A stretch of DNA of 64,000 bases from Gammaproteobacteria bacterium 53_120_T64 (GCA_002162815.1 MAAT01000005.1:1-64000); one strand, 5' to 3'. Shown: positions 24,147 to 36,452, counted from the first letter of the stretch. Numbers and translations: made by a program. The notes: generated by a model from the letters alone, not told the origin.

Positions 24147-26258
24147 TTAATTTTTTATGCGATTCACTGTTTGTACGGATTTTAGGCCACGAATTCTGCG
24201 CATGATATTGGCCAGGTGGATGCGGTCTTTGACACTGATGATTAAATTAATATTACTGGAGTGAGTGTCTAGCTCCTTAATATTAATTTGGTCGATGTTG
24301 GCATCTTGCTCGGTGATACGCGCCGCGAGAGTGGCGACGATGCCTCGGTCTGAGTAAACCTCGAGTTTAAGTTCGACGGGAAACTCGCCTTTGACCGTCG
24401 GCGACCAGCTGAGGGGCATGCACTTTTCGGCATTGGACCTGACATCGTTGAGGTTTTTACAGGAGTCGCGATGTATCACCAGGCCGCGGCCGGGGCTGAT
24501 ATGGCCGAGAACCAGGTCGCCGGGTATGGGGTGGCAACAGCGGGCATAGCTGGTGATCAAGCCGTCGGCATTGTCGACCAAAATGGGTGAGTCGAGTTTC
24601 GGGGATGAGGGTTTGCGTTTGTTTTCGGGCACTAAGACATTGGCAACGGCATAGGCGACGCGGTTGCCGAGGCCAATTTGCTGCAGTACGGATTCAAAGG
24701 TGGCGGCGCCCGTTTCCTTGAGTAGGTGTTTGATTTGTGACTTTTTAATTTCGCGGTACGTGGAGCCAAAGCTATTCAGTGCGCGGTCGAGTAGACGTTT
24801 GCCGAGGTCGACAGATTCGTCGTGCTGCTGGGTTTTCAAAAAATGACGAATCGCACTGCGCGCTTTGCCAGTGAAGACAAAGTTTAGCCACGAGGGGTTG
24901 GGTTGGGCGCCGGGCGCGGTGATAACTCGTACTCGTTGGCCACTTTGCAGGGTTTCTGAGAGGGGGCTGAGCTGGCCGTTAATTTCACAGGCGACACAGG
25001 TGTTGCCAATCTGGGTATGGACTGCATAGGCGAAATCGACGGCGGTGGCGCCAGTGGGGAGCTCAATAATTTCTCCCTGGGGCGAAAAAACATAGACCTC
25101 ATCGGGGAATAAATCGGTTTTTACATGCTCGATGAATTCGAGGGAATTGCCGGCCTGTTGCTGTATTTCAAGCAGGCCCTTGAGCCAACGGTTGGCGCGG
25201 CGGTCATTGCCCTGGGCGCTTTCGATACCCGATTTATAGAGCCAGTGGGAGGCGATGCCGAAATTGCCGAGGTCGTCCATTTCTCGGGTGCGGATTTGGA
25301 CTTCAATGGGTACTCCGTCGAGACCGACCAACACGGTGTGCAGTGATTGATAGCCATTGGATTTGGGAATGGCGATGTAATCTTTAAACTCGCCGGGTAC
25401 TGGCTTGTAAAAGTTATGCAAGACGCCGAGGCTGCGGTAGCAGTTATCCACGCTCTCGACGACCACGCGAAAGGCAAACACATCGGTAATGTTTTTAAAG
25501 GAGCGATGTTTGGTTTTCATCTTCTGGTAAATACTCCAGAGATGTTTTTCGCGCCCTGCGACTGTGGCCTCGATATGATCGAGGCCGAGTTGTCGCTCTA
25601 TGGCTTGTTTAATGTCGGAGACTAGCTCGTTGCGGTGACCACGGGTCTTGGTTAAGGCGCGGGTAATGCAGCCGTAGCGCAGGGGGTAGAGAGCGGCAAA
25701 ACCGAGGTCTTCAAATTCGATACGGATATCGTTCATACCCAGGCGTTGGGCGAGGGGGGCGTAGATCTCTAGGGTTTCGCGGGCGATGCGCCGGCGTTTC
25801 TCGGGTTTTAGGACACCGAGGGTGCGCATGTTGTGTAGGCGATCGGCAAGCTTGACCAAGATGACGCGAATATCTCGGGCCATCGCCAGGGCCATTTTTT
25901 GAAAATTCTCGGCCTGTTGTTCGGCCTTGGTGGCGAATTCGATTTCACTGAGCTTGCTGACACCGTCCACCAGCTCCGACACCGTTTTACCAAAGCGCCA
26001 GCTGAGCTGGGTTTTGGTGGCGCCGGTGTCCTCGATAACATCGTGGAGCAAGGCGGCCATCAGGCTTTCGTGGTCCATGTGCATGTCGGCAAGAATGGCG
26101 GCGACGGCGATGGGGTGAACGATATAGGGGTCGCCGCTTTGTCGAAACTGGCCCTCGTGACTGCGCTCCGCAAATTTGTGGGCGCGCAGAACTTTTTTGA
26201 CTTCAGGCGGGGAGAGGTAGGAGGAGAGCTTGTCGTTGAGGAGCTCGAGCGCTTGCAA
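24147..26258 (-). CDS. spoT: bifunctional (p)ppGpp synthetase/hydrolase SpoT
   Basis: SpoT makes and breaks the alarmone (p)ppGpp. The 703-residue protein has an N-terminal HD hydrolase domain with an intact HDXXED motif (LLHDVIEDTG, about residue 72), then a synthetase domain (TDVFAFRVVV, FKDYIAIPKSNGYQSLHT), a TGS domain (DEVYVFSPQGEIIELP) and a C-terminal ACT domain (VYSDRGIVATLAARI). The intact HD residues separate it from RelA, whose hydrolase is dead. It follows rpoZ by 22 bases in the gmk-rpoZ-spoT operon. Confidence 0.96.
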   Translation of the reverse strand: MQALELLNDKLSSYLSPPEVKKVLRAHKFAERSHEGQFRQSGDPYIVHPIAVAAILADMHMDHESLMAALLHDVIEDTGATKTQLSWRFGKTVSELVDGVSKLSEIEFATKAEQQAENFQKMALAMARDIRVILVKLADRLHNMRTLGVLKPEKRRRIARETLEIYAPLAQRLGMNDIRIEFEDLGFAALYPLRYGCITRALTKTRGHRNELVSDIKQAIERQLGLDHIEATVAGREKHLWSIYQKMKTKHRSFKNITDVFAFRVVVESVDNCYRSLGVLHNFYKPVPGEFKDYIAIPKSNGYQSLHTVLVGLDGVPIEVQIRTREMDDLGNFGIASHWLYKSGIESAQGNDRRANRWLKGLLEIQQQAGNSLEFIEHVKTDLFPDEVYVFSPQGEIIELPTGATAVDFAYAVHTQIGNTCVACEINGQLSPLSETLQSGQRVRVITAPGAQPNPSWLNFVFTGKARSAIRHFLKTQQHDESVDLGKRLLDRALNSFGSTYREIKKSQIKHLLKETGAATFESVLQQIGLGNRVAYAVANVLVPENKRKPSSPKLDSPILVDNADGLITSYARCCHPIPGDLVLGHISPGRGLVIHRDSCKNLNDVRSNAEKCMPLSWSPTVKGEFPVELKLEVYSDRGIVATLAARITEQDANIDQINIKELDTHSSNINLIISVKDRIHLANIMRRIRGLKSVQTVNRIKN

Positions 26259-26280
26259 GTCTTTCCTCCAAGTAGATGGC

Positions 26281-26571
26281 TTACCCTTCGACGAGGGGTG
26301 GTACGGGGTTTTCTTCGGCGTTGAGATTGGCGGTTAGCATATCGAGAGAGAGCAGTTCGTGGCTTTCCTCTTTCTCTTCAAGGATGCTGGCATCGATAAG
26401 GCCCTCTTCAATTTCCCGCAGAGCGACGATGGTGGGCTTGTCGTTTTCCCAGGGGACTAGGGCTTCTTTGCCGCCAACGGCTAATTGACGGGCGCGCTTG
26501 GAGCCAACGAGAACCAGCTCAAAACGGTTTTTAACGTGATCCAGACAATCTTCAACGGTGATTCTAGCCAT
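26281..26571 (-). CDS. rpoZ: RNA polymerase omega subunit
   Basis: Omega assists folding of the beta-prime subunit and forms part of a ppGpp site. The 96-residue protein begins [20 protein letters not shown] and contains the family core [21 protein letters not shown]. Length and place between gmk and spoT are standard. Confidence 0.96.
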   Translation of the reverse strand: MARITVEDCLDHVKNRFELVLVGSKRARQLAVGGKEALVPWENDKPTIVALREIEEGLIDASILEEKEESHELLSLDMLTANLNAEENPVPPLVEG

Positions 26572-26641
26572 TAAAACTTTACCTTGTGTATGACGCGATT
26601 AAATGCCTACTCGACCGACTATTATAGTTAAACAAATGCTT

Positions 26642-28140
<1,499 letters not shown>

Positions 28141-28297
28141 TTTTCTCGGGCTCAATATTGCGGTCAGCGGCTATGTTAGCAAACACCGGAGGCAACTCAA
28201 GGGAGTAATTTCGTTACAATGGCGGCTCTTGAGCGTGGTTAGTGCTACTGGCTCGATCAATCTCGTTTTCATGTCTTATTTCAACAAGGATCATCTT

Positions 28298-29020
28298 ATG
28301 TCGCGCCCCAGTGGACGTCGTCCCGAACAACTTCGCAGTGTCAAAATCACCCGCAATTTCACCCGTCATGCCGAGGGTTCGGTGCTGGTGGCATTTGGTG
28401 ATACCAAGGTCATTTGTACCGCCAGTGTGACCCCCGGGGTGCCGCGCTTTCTACGTGGCAAGGGGCAGGGTTGGGTGACGGCCGAATACGGTATGTTGCC
28501 GCGCTCGACAAATTCACGCATGGACAGGGAGGCGGCGCGAGGTAAGCAGAGTGGCCGCACTCAGGAGATCCAGCGCCTGATTGGTCGCTCGCTGCGTGCT
28601 GCCGTGGATATGAGTGTGCTCGGCGAAAATACCATCAACATTGATTGCGATGTGATTCAGGCCGATGGCGGTACGCGCACGGCGTCGATCACCGGGGCCT
28701 ATGTGGCCTTGGCCGATGCCGTCGAGTATTTGTTGAGTAAAAAGCGCATCAGCAAAAGCCCGCTGCAAAGCTTTGTCGCCTCGGTTTCTGTCGGTATCTA
28801 CAAGGGCACGCCGGTGCTCGACCTCGATTACGCGGAGGATTCCCAGGCTGAAACCGATATGAATGTGGTGATGAATAGCGAGGGTGGCTTTATCGAGGTG
28901 CAGGGCACTGCAGAGGCGGCACCCTTTTCCCAGGAAGAGCTCAATGCCATGCTCGAACTGGCCAAGCGTGGCATTGCCGATCTGGTGAAGGTGCAGCGCA
29001 TGGCACTGGCGCAGAACTGA
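28298..29020 (+). CDS. rph: ribonuclease PH
   Basis: RNase PH trims the 3' ends of tRNA precursors by phosphorolysis. The 240-residue protein begins [19 protein letters not shown] and shows [19 protein letters not shown], the phosphate-binding [16 protein letters not shown], and the catalytic [19 protein letters not shown]. The ATG at 28298 is set by AAGGA seven bases upstream and by family length; the longer frame from 28058 overlaps yicC. Its C-terminus is complete, unlike the frameshifted rph of E. coli K-12. Confidence 0.96.
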   Translation: MSRPSGRRPEQLRSVKITRNFTRHAEGSVLVAFGDTKVICTASVTPGVPRFLRGKGQGWVTAEYGMLPRSTNSRMDREAARGKQSGRTQEIQRLIGRSLRAAVDMSVLGENTINIDCDVIQADGGTRTASITGAYVALADAVEYLLSKKRISKSPLQSFVASVSVGIYKGTPVLDLDYAEDSQAETDMNVVMNSEGGFIEVQGTAEAAPFSQEELNAMLELAKRGIADLVKVQRMALAQN

Positions 29021-29039
29021 GTAAAGAGCGGCCTGTTAT

Positions 29040-29816
29040 TTACAGCTCGTGTAGGTCGTAGTCGATAATCACCGGGGTATGGCTGGAAAATACCTTGGCT
29101 TTATAGAGTACGGCGTATTCGACCTGGTTGACGAGGGCTTTGGAAATGATTTGGGTGTCGGTGCGCCATGCGTCGCCATCGCCGATCTCACCGGAGGGCC
29201 ACCAGCTGAATTCATCGTGGTCGGTGTTGGAGATGCGAAAGGCGTCAGCGTAGCCGATATCATTGTAGAGCTGATCGAACCACTGGCGCTCTTCGGCCAA
29301 AAAGCCCGGCTCCTGGCCATGGTTCTCGGGGTTTTCCACGTCGATATCCTGGTGGGCGATTTGCCAGTTACCGCACAGAATATAATTTCTGCGCTTGCGG
29401 GTGATTTTTAGCAGTTGACTTTGTAGCCCGGTAAAAAATCGGCTTTTCAATTCCCGTGCGGCGTTATCGCCGGCGCCAGTGGGCGCCAGCAGGCAGGCGA
29501 TACTGGTGTGGTCGAAATCGGCCTGAAGGTAGCGCCCGTCCATATCCTCCCCAGAGGCGAGGCCAAAGCCAAACATAATCGCCTTGGGTGCCCGGCGAGT
29601 GTAGATGGCAACGCCATTGGTCTGCGGGCTGGGCGAATCAAAAAAGTAGCTAAAATAGCCGTCGAGCTGGAATGTGGGATTATCTTCAAGCTCTGGGGCC
29701 TGGGCGCGCAGATCCTGTAAGCAGATAATCTCCGCATCTTGTTCTTGTAGCCAAGCGAACAAACCTCGTTCGCTGGCTTGATGAATGCCGTCCACGCAAG
29801 CACTTATTAAACGCAT
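29040..29816 (-). CDS. crc: Crc-like catabolite repression control protein (ExoIII fold)
   Basis: The 258-residue protein has the exonuclease III fold but reads like Pseudomonas Crc, which acts with Hfq to repress translation of catabolic mRNAs and has no nuclease activity. Shared features are ERGLFAWLQEQDAEIICLQD, PTFQLDGYFSYFF, DGRYLQADFDHTSIACLL and the DEFSWWPSGE segment. ExoIII catalytic motifs are altered: GDxN is GNWQ, LQETK is LQDLRA, and the final SDHAP is SSHTP. The neighbours agree, since Pseudomonas also places crc between rph and pyrE. It converges with rph and diverges from pyrE. An active exonuclease is the less likely alternative. Confidence 0.82.
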   Translation of the reverse strand: MRLISACVDGIHQASERGLFAWLQEQDAEIICLQDLRAQAPELEDNPTFQLDGYFSYFFDSPSPQTNGVAIYTRRAPKAIMFGFGLASGEDMDGRYLQADFDHTSIACLLAPTGAGDNAARELKSRFFTGLQSQLLKITRKRRNYILCGNWQIAHQDIDVENPENHGQEPGFLAEERQWFDQLYNDIGYADAFRISNTDHDEFSWWPSGEIGDGDAWRTDTQIISKALVNQVEYAVLYKAKVFSSHTPVIIDYDLHEL

Positions 29817-29949
29817 ATTCCTGCCTTCTATTTGTAGCGATCTATGATACCTTAACCGGCTAAACAGGGGAAAATGTTAAGTTTAAATTCTTTACCATCG
29901 CGTGAACTCAGTCAGAGTTCTCAGTTATACACATTACTGAATCAAAAAG

Positions 29950-30591
29950 ATGAAAAGTTATCAGCGAGAGTTTATTGACCTGGCGCTGGAGCACCGGGTA
30001 TTACAATTTGGCGAGTACACATTGAAGTCAGGGCGCGTCAGTCCCTATTTCTTTAATGCGGGAAATTTCAATACGGGTCGAGCCCTGGCGATCATGGGCC
30101 GCTGTTATGCCCAGGCCATTGCCGAGAGCGGTGTTGAGTTCGATGTTATTTTTGGCCCAGCCTACAAGGGGATTCCCTTAGTTGCGACGACGGCCGTCGC
30201 AATGTCTGAGTTATACGGTCGCGATGTGCCCTACTGTTTCAATCGCAAAGAGGCGAAGGCCCATGGTGAGGGCGGTAATTTGGTGGGCGCCCCCCTAGAG
30301 GGCAGGATACTAATTGTCGATGATGTTATCACTGCGGGCACGGCTATCCGCGAAGTGCTCACTCTGATAGAGGCTGCGGGCGCAACGGTATCGAGTGTTT
30401 TGGTTGGGCTCGATAGAAAAGAGCGGCGCGATGGGGGCATGTCGGCGATACAGGCGCTAGAGCAAGAATACGCCCTCAGTGTGAAGAGCATCATAGATAT
30501 CTCCGACATCATGACTTACGTTGCTGAGCAGGCAGCAGGTGGGGCGACGCTGGAAGCGGTGTCTGCTTACCAGCAGCAATACGGTGTCTAA
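29950..30591 (+). CDS. pyrE: orotate phosphoribosyltransferase
   Basis: PyrE joins orotate with PRPP to make OMP in pyrimidine synthesis. The 213-residue protein has the PRPP-binding motif [17 protein letters not shown] (about residues 118-134), the substrate loop [13 protein letters not shown] with its catalytic Lys, and [11 protein letters not shown]. Length and start [15 protein letters not shown] match E. coli. No Shine-Dalgarno is evident before the ATG. It is divergent from crc and 27 bases before a DUF4124 gene. Confidence 0.96.
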   Translation: MKSYQREFIDLALEHRVLQFGEYTLKSGRVSPYFFNAGNFNTGRALAIMGRCYAQAIAESGVEFDVIFGPAYKGIPLVATTAVAMSELYGRDVPYCFNRKEAKAHGEGGNLVGAPLEGRILIVDDVITAGTAIREVLTLIEAAGATVSSVLVGLDRKERRDGGMSAIQALEQEYALSVKSIIDISDIMTYVAEQAAGGATLEAVSAYQQQYGV

Positions 30592-30618
30592 TATATAACG
30601 GGCTTTGAGATAAGGTTA

Positions 30619-31239
30619 ATGACGAGTTGGCGACATTTTTGTGTGATTTTACTGATACTGGGCTGGGTCAGTAGTAGCTACAGTGCCAGTAAACCGAGGC
30701 TTTATCGCTATATTAATGGCGAGGGGGTTGTTGTTATCGATGATAAAATCCCGCCGGCTTATGTTGCTCAAGGCTACGATATTCTCGGCTACACGGGGCA
30801 GTTACTGGATACGGTGGCGCCCTCGATCCCCCAGAATGCAGTTGAGAAGGCATTGCGTAAAAAGGCCTTGATGGCCCGTGAAAAGGAAGACCGCTTTATT
30901 CTTGTTAGCTACAGTTCCGTGACAGAAATTCAAGCGGCCATGGCCCGCAAGCTGCAACAGCTCAACCGAGAAGTCAAAGGCATACAGACCAATATTAAGG
31001 GCAGTAAACGGCGTATTGCTTTTGAACAGCAGCGGGCGGCGAACTATCAGCGTGGCGGCCGCCAAGTCCCCGAAAATGTCAAAGCAACACTGCAGCAGCT
31101 CGAGGCCGAAGTTAAAAAATCTGGAAGCTTGTTGTTGCTCAAGAGCGAAGAATACGACAAGACAGAGGGCCGTTATCTAGGCTATATCGCACGGTTTCGT
31201 CAGCTGAAATCGCAGGCTGAGATTGTGCCGGAAAACTAG
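30619..31239 (+). CDS. DUF4124-type secreted protein
   Basis: A 206-residue protein with a signal peptide (about residues 1-22, cleaved after SSYSA) and a short N-terminal beta-rich region RLYRYINGEGVVVIDDKIPP typical of DUF4124. The rest (about 75-200) is highly charged and likely coiled coil (QAAMARKLQQLNREVKGIQ). Its location should be the periplasm; function unknown. It follows pyrE by 27 bases and overlaps the convergent slmA by four bases at the stop codons. Confidence 0.75.
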   Translation: MTSWRHFCVILLILGWVSSSYSASKPRLYRYINGEGVVVIDDKIPPAYVAQGYDILGYTGQLLDTVAPSIPQNAVEKALRKKALMAREKEDRFILVSYSSVTEIQAAMARKLQQLNREVKGIQTNIKGSKRRIAFEQQRAANYQRGGRQVPENVKATLQQLEAEVKKSGSLLLLKSEEYDKTEGRYLGYIARFRQLKSQAEIVPEN

Positions 31240-31850
31240 CTCTCAACGCGAAAGATGGCCTTGTCGAGCGAGGGCCATTGTTCCTGCCAGTGCGTTGTTG
31301 GCAGACCGGTAAAATTACTGCGCACAAATTGACGAATCTTTCCCTCCGCGATAACGAGCAATAATTCGGCAGCGGCCGTGGCCATTAGGTGTGTCCGGCA
31401 GTTTTCCCGCAACTCCCCCTCTCGCAATATTTGTTTAATTTGTGATTCTATCCGCGCAAAGAGCTGGTTGACTCTGGCGTGTAAGCGTTCAGTCTCACCG
31501 GTTAAGGCATCACCGGTGAGAATGCGGGACAGGCCGGGGTTTTTTTCCGAAAAATTGAGCACCAAGGTGATGATCATGCGACAGCGCTCGCGAGTGTCGG
31601 GTACGTCCTTGCTGATGGCGCTAATGCGGCTAAATAGCGTGTCTTCAATAAAATCGATGAGGCCTTCGTAAATTCTCGCCTTACTGGGGAAGTGCCGGTA
31701 CAGGGCGGCTTCGGACACCCCCACTTTCTTCGCCAGTGCCGCTGTGGTGACTTTTTTGTGTGGGGCTTCTTCCAGCATTTCGGCCAATGCCTGAAGGATG
31801 GCGTCGCGGCGAGAGGGGCGGGGTTGCGCTGCAGAGGGAGAGTCGGTCAT
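31236..31850 (-). CDS. slmA: nucleoid occlusion factor SlmA
   Basis: SlmA is a TetR-fold DNA-binding protein that blocks FtsZ ring formation over the chromosome. The 204-residue protein has the N-terminal helix-turn-helix TTAALAKKVGVSEAALYRHF (about 38-57) and the family segments FPSKARIYEGLIDFIE and LNFSEKNPGLSRILTGDAL. Its place near pyrE, argB and coaBC is the conserved one. The four-base tail-to-tail overlap with the DUF4124 gene leaves no room for a terminator. Confidence 0.92.
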   Translation of the reverse strand: MTDSPSAAQPRPSRRDAILQALAEMLEEAPHKKVTTAALAKKVGVSEAALYRHFPSKARIYEGLIDFIEDTLFSRISAISKDVPDTRERCRMIITLVLNFSEKNPGLSRILTGDALTGETERLHARVNQLFARIESQIKQILREGELRENCRTHLMATAAAELLLVIAEGKIRQFVRSNFTGLPTTHWQEQWPSLDKAIFRVES

Positions 31851-31907
31851 GAAAAGCGAAGATCTCTAATAAAAGGTGGGAAAGCCTAATAACAAGGGTC
31901 TGAAGGA

Positions 31908-32851
<944 letters not shown>

Positions 32852-32857
32852 AAGTGG

Positions 32858-35203
32858 TTAAAAGGGTAGTTTTGTGTCGGGTAATAAGGGTCGCAGTTTT
32901 TGTTTTAACTGGTGCTGTAGTCGCGCTAACGCCTGCTGGTCGTGGGCTTCAAAGCGCAGTGTTAAATGAGCGGAGGTATTGGAGGCTCGAATTAAGGCCC
33001 AGCCCTCTGGGTACTCCAGGCGTAGCCCGTCGATGGTGATACGTGTTGCCTCCGGGAAAACACTTTCTGCGAGCTTGTCGACAAGGGCGAATTTCTGGCT
33101 TTCGCTAACGGCGATGCGCAATTCGGGTGTCGAATAACTGTCTTCAAAGCCGGCAATAATGGCCTCGAGGCTCTGTTCTCGCTGGTCAATAATTTCGATT
33201 AAGCGCGCTGCGGCATACAGGCCGTCGTCAAAGCCAGGCCAGCGGTCATTGAAGAAAATATGGCCGCTAAATTCGCCACCCAGAGGCGCGCCAGTTTCGG
33301 CAATTTTGCGGCGTATATGGGCGTGCCCGGTTTTCCACATAACGGGGTTGCCGCCATAGTTGCTAATCAAATTACCCAGGCGGCGCGTTGATTTCACGTC
33401 AAAGACAATGTCACTTTGCGGCGCGTGGGCAATAACATCGCGAGCAAAGATCATTAACAGCTCGTCGGCCCAGACGATGTTGCCCTCTGCCGTAATGGCC
33501 ACGAGGCGATCAGCGTCGCCGTCAAACGCGAGACCGAGGTCGGCGCCCTCATGCTTGACGATAGTAATAAGATCAACCAGATTGTCGGGAACGGAGGGGT
33601 CTGGTGAGTGGTTGGGAAAGGTGCCGTCGATGTCGCAGTAAAGTGGGATGACTTCGCAGCCGAGAGCTTCAAACAGGGCGGGCGCCAATGGCCCGGCTGC
33701 GCCATTGGCGCAGTCGATAACCACCCGCAATTGTTTTGAGCTGGCCTGAATATTACTGACCACGGCCTCGGTATATTCATTCACTACAGACAGTTGTGTT
33801 AGCTGCCCCTGCCCGTTCTTCCAAATGCGAGCCTCCATGGCCATTTTTAAACTGCTGATCTCGGCACCGGAGATCACCTGTTGGTTGTAATAAATTTTGA
33901 AGCCGTTATCTTCTGCTGGGTTGTGGCTGGCCGTTACCATCACGCCGGAATCCGCAGCGTCGAGCGTGACCAGGGCAAAGTTAAGGAGTGGCGTTGGCAG
34001 TAAGCCTAAATCGGTAACATTGCAGCCGGTTGAGAGCACGCCCCGAATGAGGGCTGCCTTCAAGGTGGGGCTAGAGGTCCTGCCGTCGGCGCCAATTAAT
34101 AAACTTTGCTGCCCGCTATCGATCATATCGGAGCCAATGGCTTTGCCGAGGCGCAGGGCAAAGTCGTCGTCGATTTGGCTATTGGCCTTACCGCGGATGT
34201 CGTATTGTCTGAAGACTTCAGCGATGGGGTCAGCGTCTTCGTCTACCGGCGCCTCTGCTTCGGGGTTGGGAATGGCGGGCGCTCGCTTGTGCTGGAAAAG
34301 TTTTTCTTTGATCAATTGATTGAGTTCTGCGGGTGTTAGGTCACCCTCATTTAGGTCAAGCTCTTTGCTGAGTTGGCTCAACTGGTAGCGCACCAATAGC
34401 ACGAGAAGTAAGAGACCGATGATCACTAGGGCGATAAAGCAGAGGGCAAAGTAAAAAAAGGGCTTGGGGGTGGCGCGCACCAATTTCGCGGAGGCCGTAT
34501 AACGCAGTTGCCAGTCGGCTCGCCCCTTAATGGCGGTGCTTTGCTGGAACGCTGTGTTGGCGCCACCGCTAGAGACAATCACCTGGGGTGCAAAGCCTCG
34601 GGTGTATTGCAGTAGTTCGGTTTTGCCTTGAGTGGGATCCCGTTCGCTGAGCAGGGTGTGAAGTTTTTGTACAGACAGATGAACGATGAGACTGCCGACA
34701 GCCTCGCCGGCATCGGAGACAGGTGTGGCGTTGACGATCAGCCAGTCATGGAGTTTGACGGCGGTGGGCTCGAGTTGTTTGCCGGCAATGGAGTTTTTGG
34801 CGAGTGTGATGCCAACAAAGTTTTGGGTTTCGGTAAAATAAGGGCTGTTGACCGAAACGAGCTTAATTTCAGCCATTTCAGGTAACTGGTGGTGCAGTAA
34901 GTCTTTAAACTCGTTAATGGCCGACACATCTTCTGTGTTCAGAAGATTGATTAAGGTTCGGTCATTGACTATGCGCTCGAGTTTTTCATCCATTGCCTGG
35001 AAGTAGCCTTCAATCAGCTTTGCCTGTGTCTCGGCGAGTGATGAAGTTTCTTGGTTAATGACCTGATGCCAGGGCGTTATGACGAGCTTGCTATGGAGCA
35101 GCTGAGTTAAATAAGCAGTGTAAATCATAATCAGCAGGGAGCCCGCAATCACGACGGGCTTTTTTATAGCGGTAGAGAAATTTGCTGGTAGCTTCATGTT
35201 CAC
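32858..35203 (-). CDS. algC: membrane-anchored phosphomannomutase/phosphoglucomutase
   Basis: The 781-residue protein has two parts. Residues about 335-781 are a complete AlgC-type enzyme that interconverts hexose 6- and 1-phosphates: start QYDIRGKANSQIDDDF, catalytic Ser in VTASHNPAEDNGFK, metal loop DGDADR, sugar-binding GGEFSGH and phosphate-binding RASNTSAHLTLRFE. Residues 1-330 carry a membrane helix (about 17-36), a presumed periplasmic domain of 210 residues, a second helix (about 248-272) and a cytosolic linker. Long AlgC forms exist in Pseudomonas. The periplasmic part could sense a signal; that is inference. No dut lies upstream. Confidence 0.9.
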   Translation of the reverse strand: MNMKLPANFSTAIKKPVVIAGSLLIMIYTAYLTQLLHSKLVITPWHQVINQETSSLAETQAKLIEGYFQAMDEKLERIVNDRTLINLLNTEDVSAINEFKDLLHHQLPEMAEIKLVSVNSPYFTETQNFVGITLAKNSIAGKQLEPTAVKLHDWLIVNATPVSDAGEAVGSLIVHLSVQKLHTLLSERDPTQGKTELLQYTRGFAPQVIVSSGGANTAFQQSTAIKGRADWQLRYTASAKLVRATPKPFFYFALCFIALVIIGLLLLVLLVRYQLSQLSKELDLNEGDLTPAELNQLIKEKLFQHKRAPAIPNPEAEAPVDEDADPIAEVFRQYDIRGKANSQIDDDFALRLGKAIGSDMIDSGQQSLLIGADGRTSSPTLKAALIRGVLSTGCNVTDLGLLPTPLLNFALVTLDAADSGVMVTASHNPAEDNGFKIYYNQQVISGAEISSLKMAMEARIWKNGQGQLTQLSVVNEYTEAVVSNIQASSKQLRVVIDCANGAAGPLAPALFEALGCEVIPLYCDIDGTFPNHSPDPSVPDNLVDLITIVKHEGADLGLAFDGDADRLVAITAEGNIVWADELLMIFARDVIAHAPQSDIVFDVKSTRRLGNLISNYGGNPVMWKTGHAHIRRKIAETGAPLGGEFSGHIFFNDRWPGFDDGLYAAARLIEIIDQREQSLEAIIAGFEDSYSTPELRIAVSESQKFALVDKLAESVFPEATRITIDGLRLEYPEGWALIRASNTSAHLTLRFEAHDQQALARLQHQLKQKLRPLLPDTKLPF

Positions 35204-35249
35204 CCTTGTGGGACAAAAATTGCCGTTTTTTTCAAGGCCGCGACGATGT

Positions 35250-36452
35250 TCAATGTGCGGTTTTTAATAAGCCGGCAATGTGCTCGATAAGCTTGTGAGC
35301 GAGTAAGTTTTTATTCATGGTCGGCAGGGCTGTGTTGGCACCGGCCTGCACCAGTAATACGCGGTTGTCGTCACTGTTAAAGCCGATGCTGGTGTCGGAA
35401 ACGTCGTTGGCAATGACCAGGTCGAGATTTTTCTTGCGCAACTTCTGTGTTGCGTAGTACTCGAGGTTTTCCGTTTCAGCGGCGAAACCGACGGTCAGGG
35501 GGCGCTTGGCAAGACCGGCAACCGTGGCGACAATATCGGGGTTCTTCACGAGTTGTATGAGCATTTCGTCGTTATTTTTTTTGATTTTTTGTACGGCGAC
35601 GCTGGCCGGCCTGTAGTCGGCGACGGCGGCGGCGGCGATAAAAATATCGGCGTCTTCGACTTCTTGCAACGCGGCCTCGAGCATTTGCTCCGCCGATTCA
35701 ATAGCAATGGTTGTAACGCGCTCGGGGGGGGCGAGCTGTACCGGGCCACTGATCAGTACGGTTGTGGCGCCCGCCTCCATGGCGGCAGTGGCCAGGGCAT
35801 AGCCCATTTTTCCAGAGCTATGGTTGGAAATATAGCGCACGGGGTCGAGTGCCTCCCGCGTAGGGCCGGCAGTGATAACCACTTTTTTGCCGTTGAGTAG
35901 GCCGCAGTTAAATAAGTCACCGGCCATGGTCGCCAGTGTTGCGGGATCTTCCATGCGACCCTCGCCAATATCGCCGCAGGCTTGGTAACCCATAGCCGGG
36001 CCAAAAATGGCTAAATCTTGTGCGCGCAGTTGCTGCACGTTGCTTTGTGTCGCGGGGCTTTCCCACATGTGTTTATTCATGGCGGGAGCGAGGGCGATGG
36101 TGCAGTGGCTGGCAAGGCATACCGTGCTGAGCAAATCACCGCCTTCACCGTGGCACAGGCGCGCGATAAAGTCGGCGCTCGCCGGGGCGATCAGGATCAG
36201 GTCGGCCCAGCGAGCCAGCTCAATATGCCCCATCGCCGCTTCTGCAGCGGTGTCGAGTAGCTCCAGGCTGACGGGGTTTCCCGAGAGGGCCTGTAGGGTC
36301 AGCGGGGTAATAAACTCGGTTGCGGCCGGTGTCATCACCACCCGAACCTCCGCGCCAGCGCCTTGCAGGCAGCGGATTAGCTCGGCACTTTTATAGGCGG
36401 CAATACCGCCGGTAACACCGAGTAAAATCCTTTTGTTGCTTAGTGAGCCCAT
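35250..36452 (-). CDS. coaBC: bifunctional phosphopantothenoylcysteine decarboxylase/synthetase
   Basis: CoaBC performs two steps of coenzyme A synthesis. The N-terminal flavoprotein decarboxylase (about 1-190) shows LLGVTGGIAAYKSAELIR and ALAPAMNKHMWESPA. The C-terminal synthetase shows KVVITAGPTREALDPVRYIS, NHSSGKMGYALA and the Lys motif AVADYRPA. ATG 36452 is chosen over the frame beginning at 36500 because MGSLSNKRILLG fits the family. It is 400 residues long. It is divergent from radC, 80 bases apart, and is followed directly by algC, where relatives have dut. Confidence 0.95.
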   Translation of the reverse strand: MGSLSNKRILLGVTGGIAAYKSAELIRCLQGAGAEVRVVMTPAATEFITPLTLQALSGNPVSLELLDTAAEAAMGHIELARWADLILIAPASADFIARLCHGEGGDLLSTVCLASHCTIALAPAMNKHMWESPATQSNVQQLRAQDLAIFGPAMGYQACGDIGEGRMEDPATLATMAGDLFNCGLLNGKKVVITAGPTREALDPVRYISNHSSGKMGYALATAAMEAGATTVLISGPVQLAPPERVTTIAIESAEQMLEAALQEVEDADIFIAAAAVADYRPASVAVQKIKKNNDEMLIQLVKNPDIVATVAGLAKRPLTVGFAAETENLEYYATQKLRKKNLDLVIANDVSDTSIGFNSDDNRVLLVQAGANTALPTMNKNLLAHKLIEHIAGLLKTAH

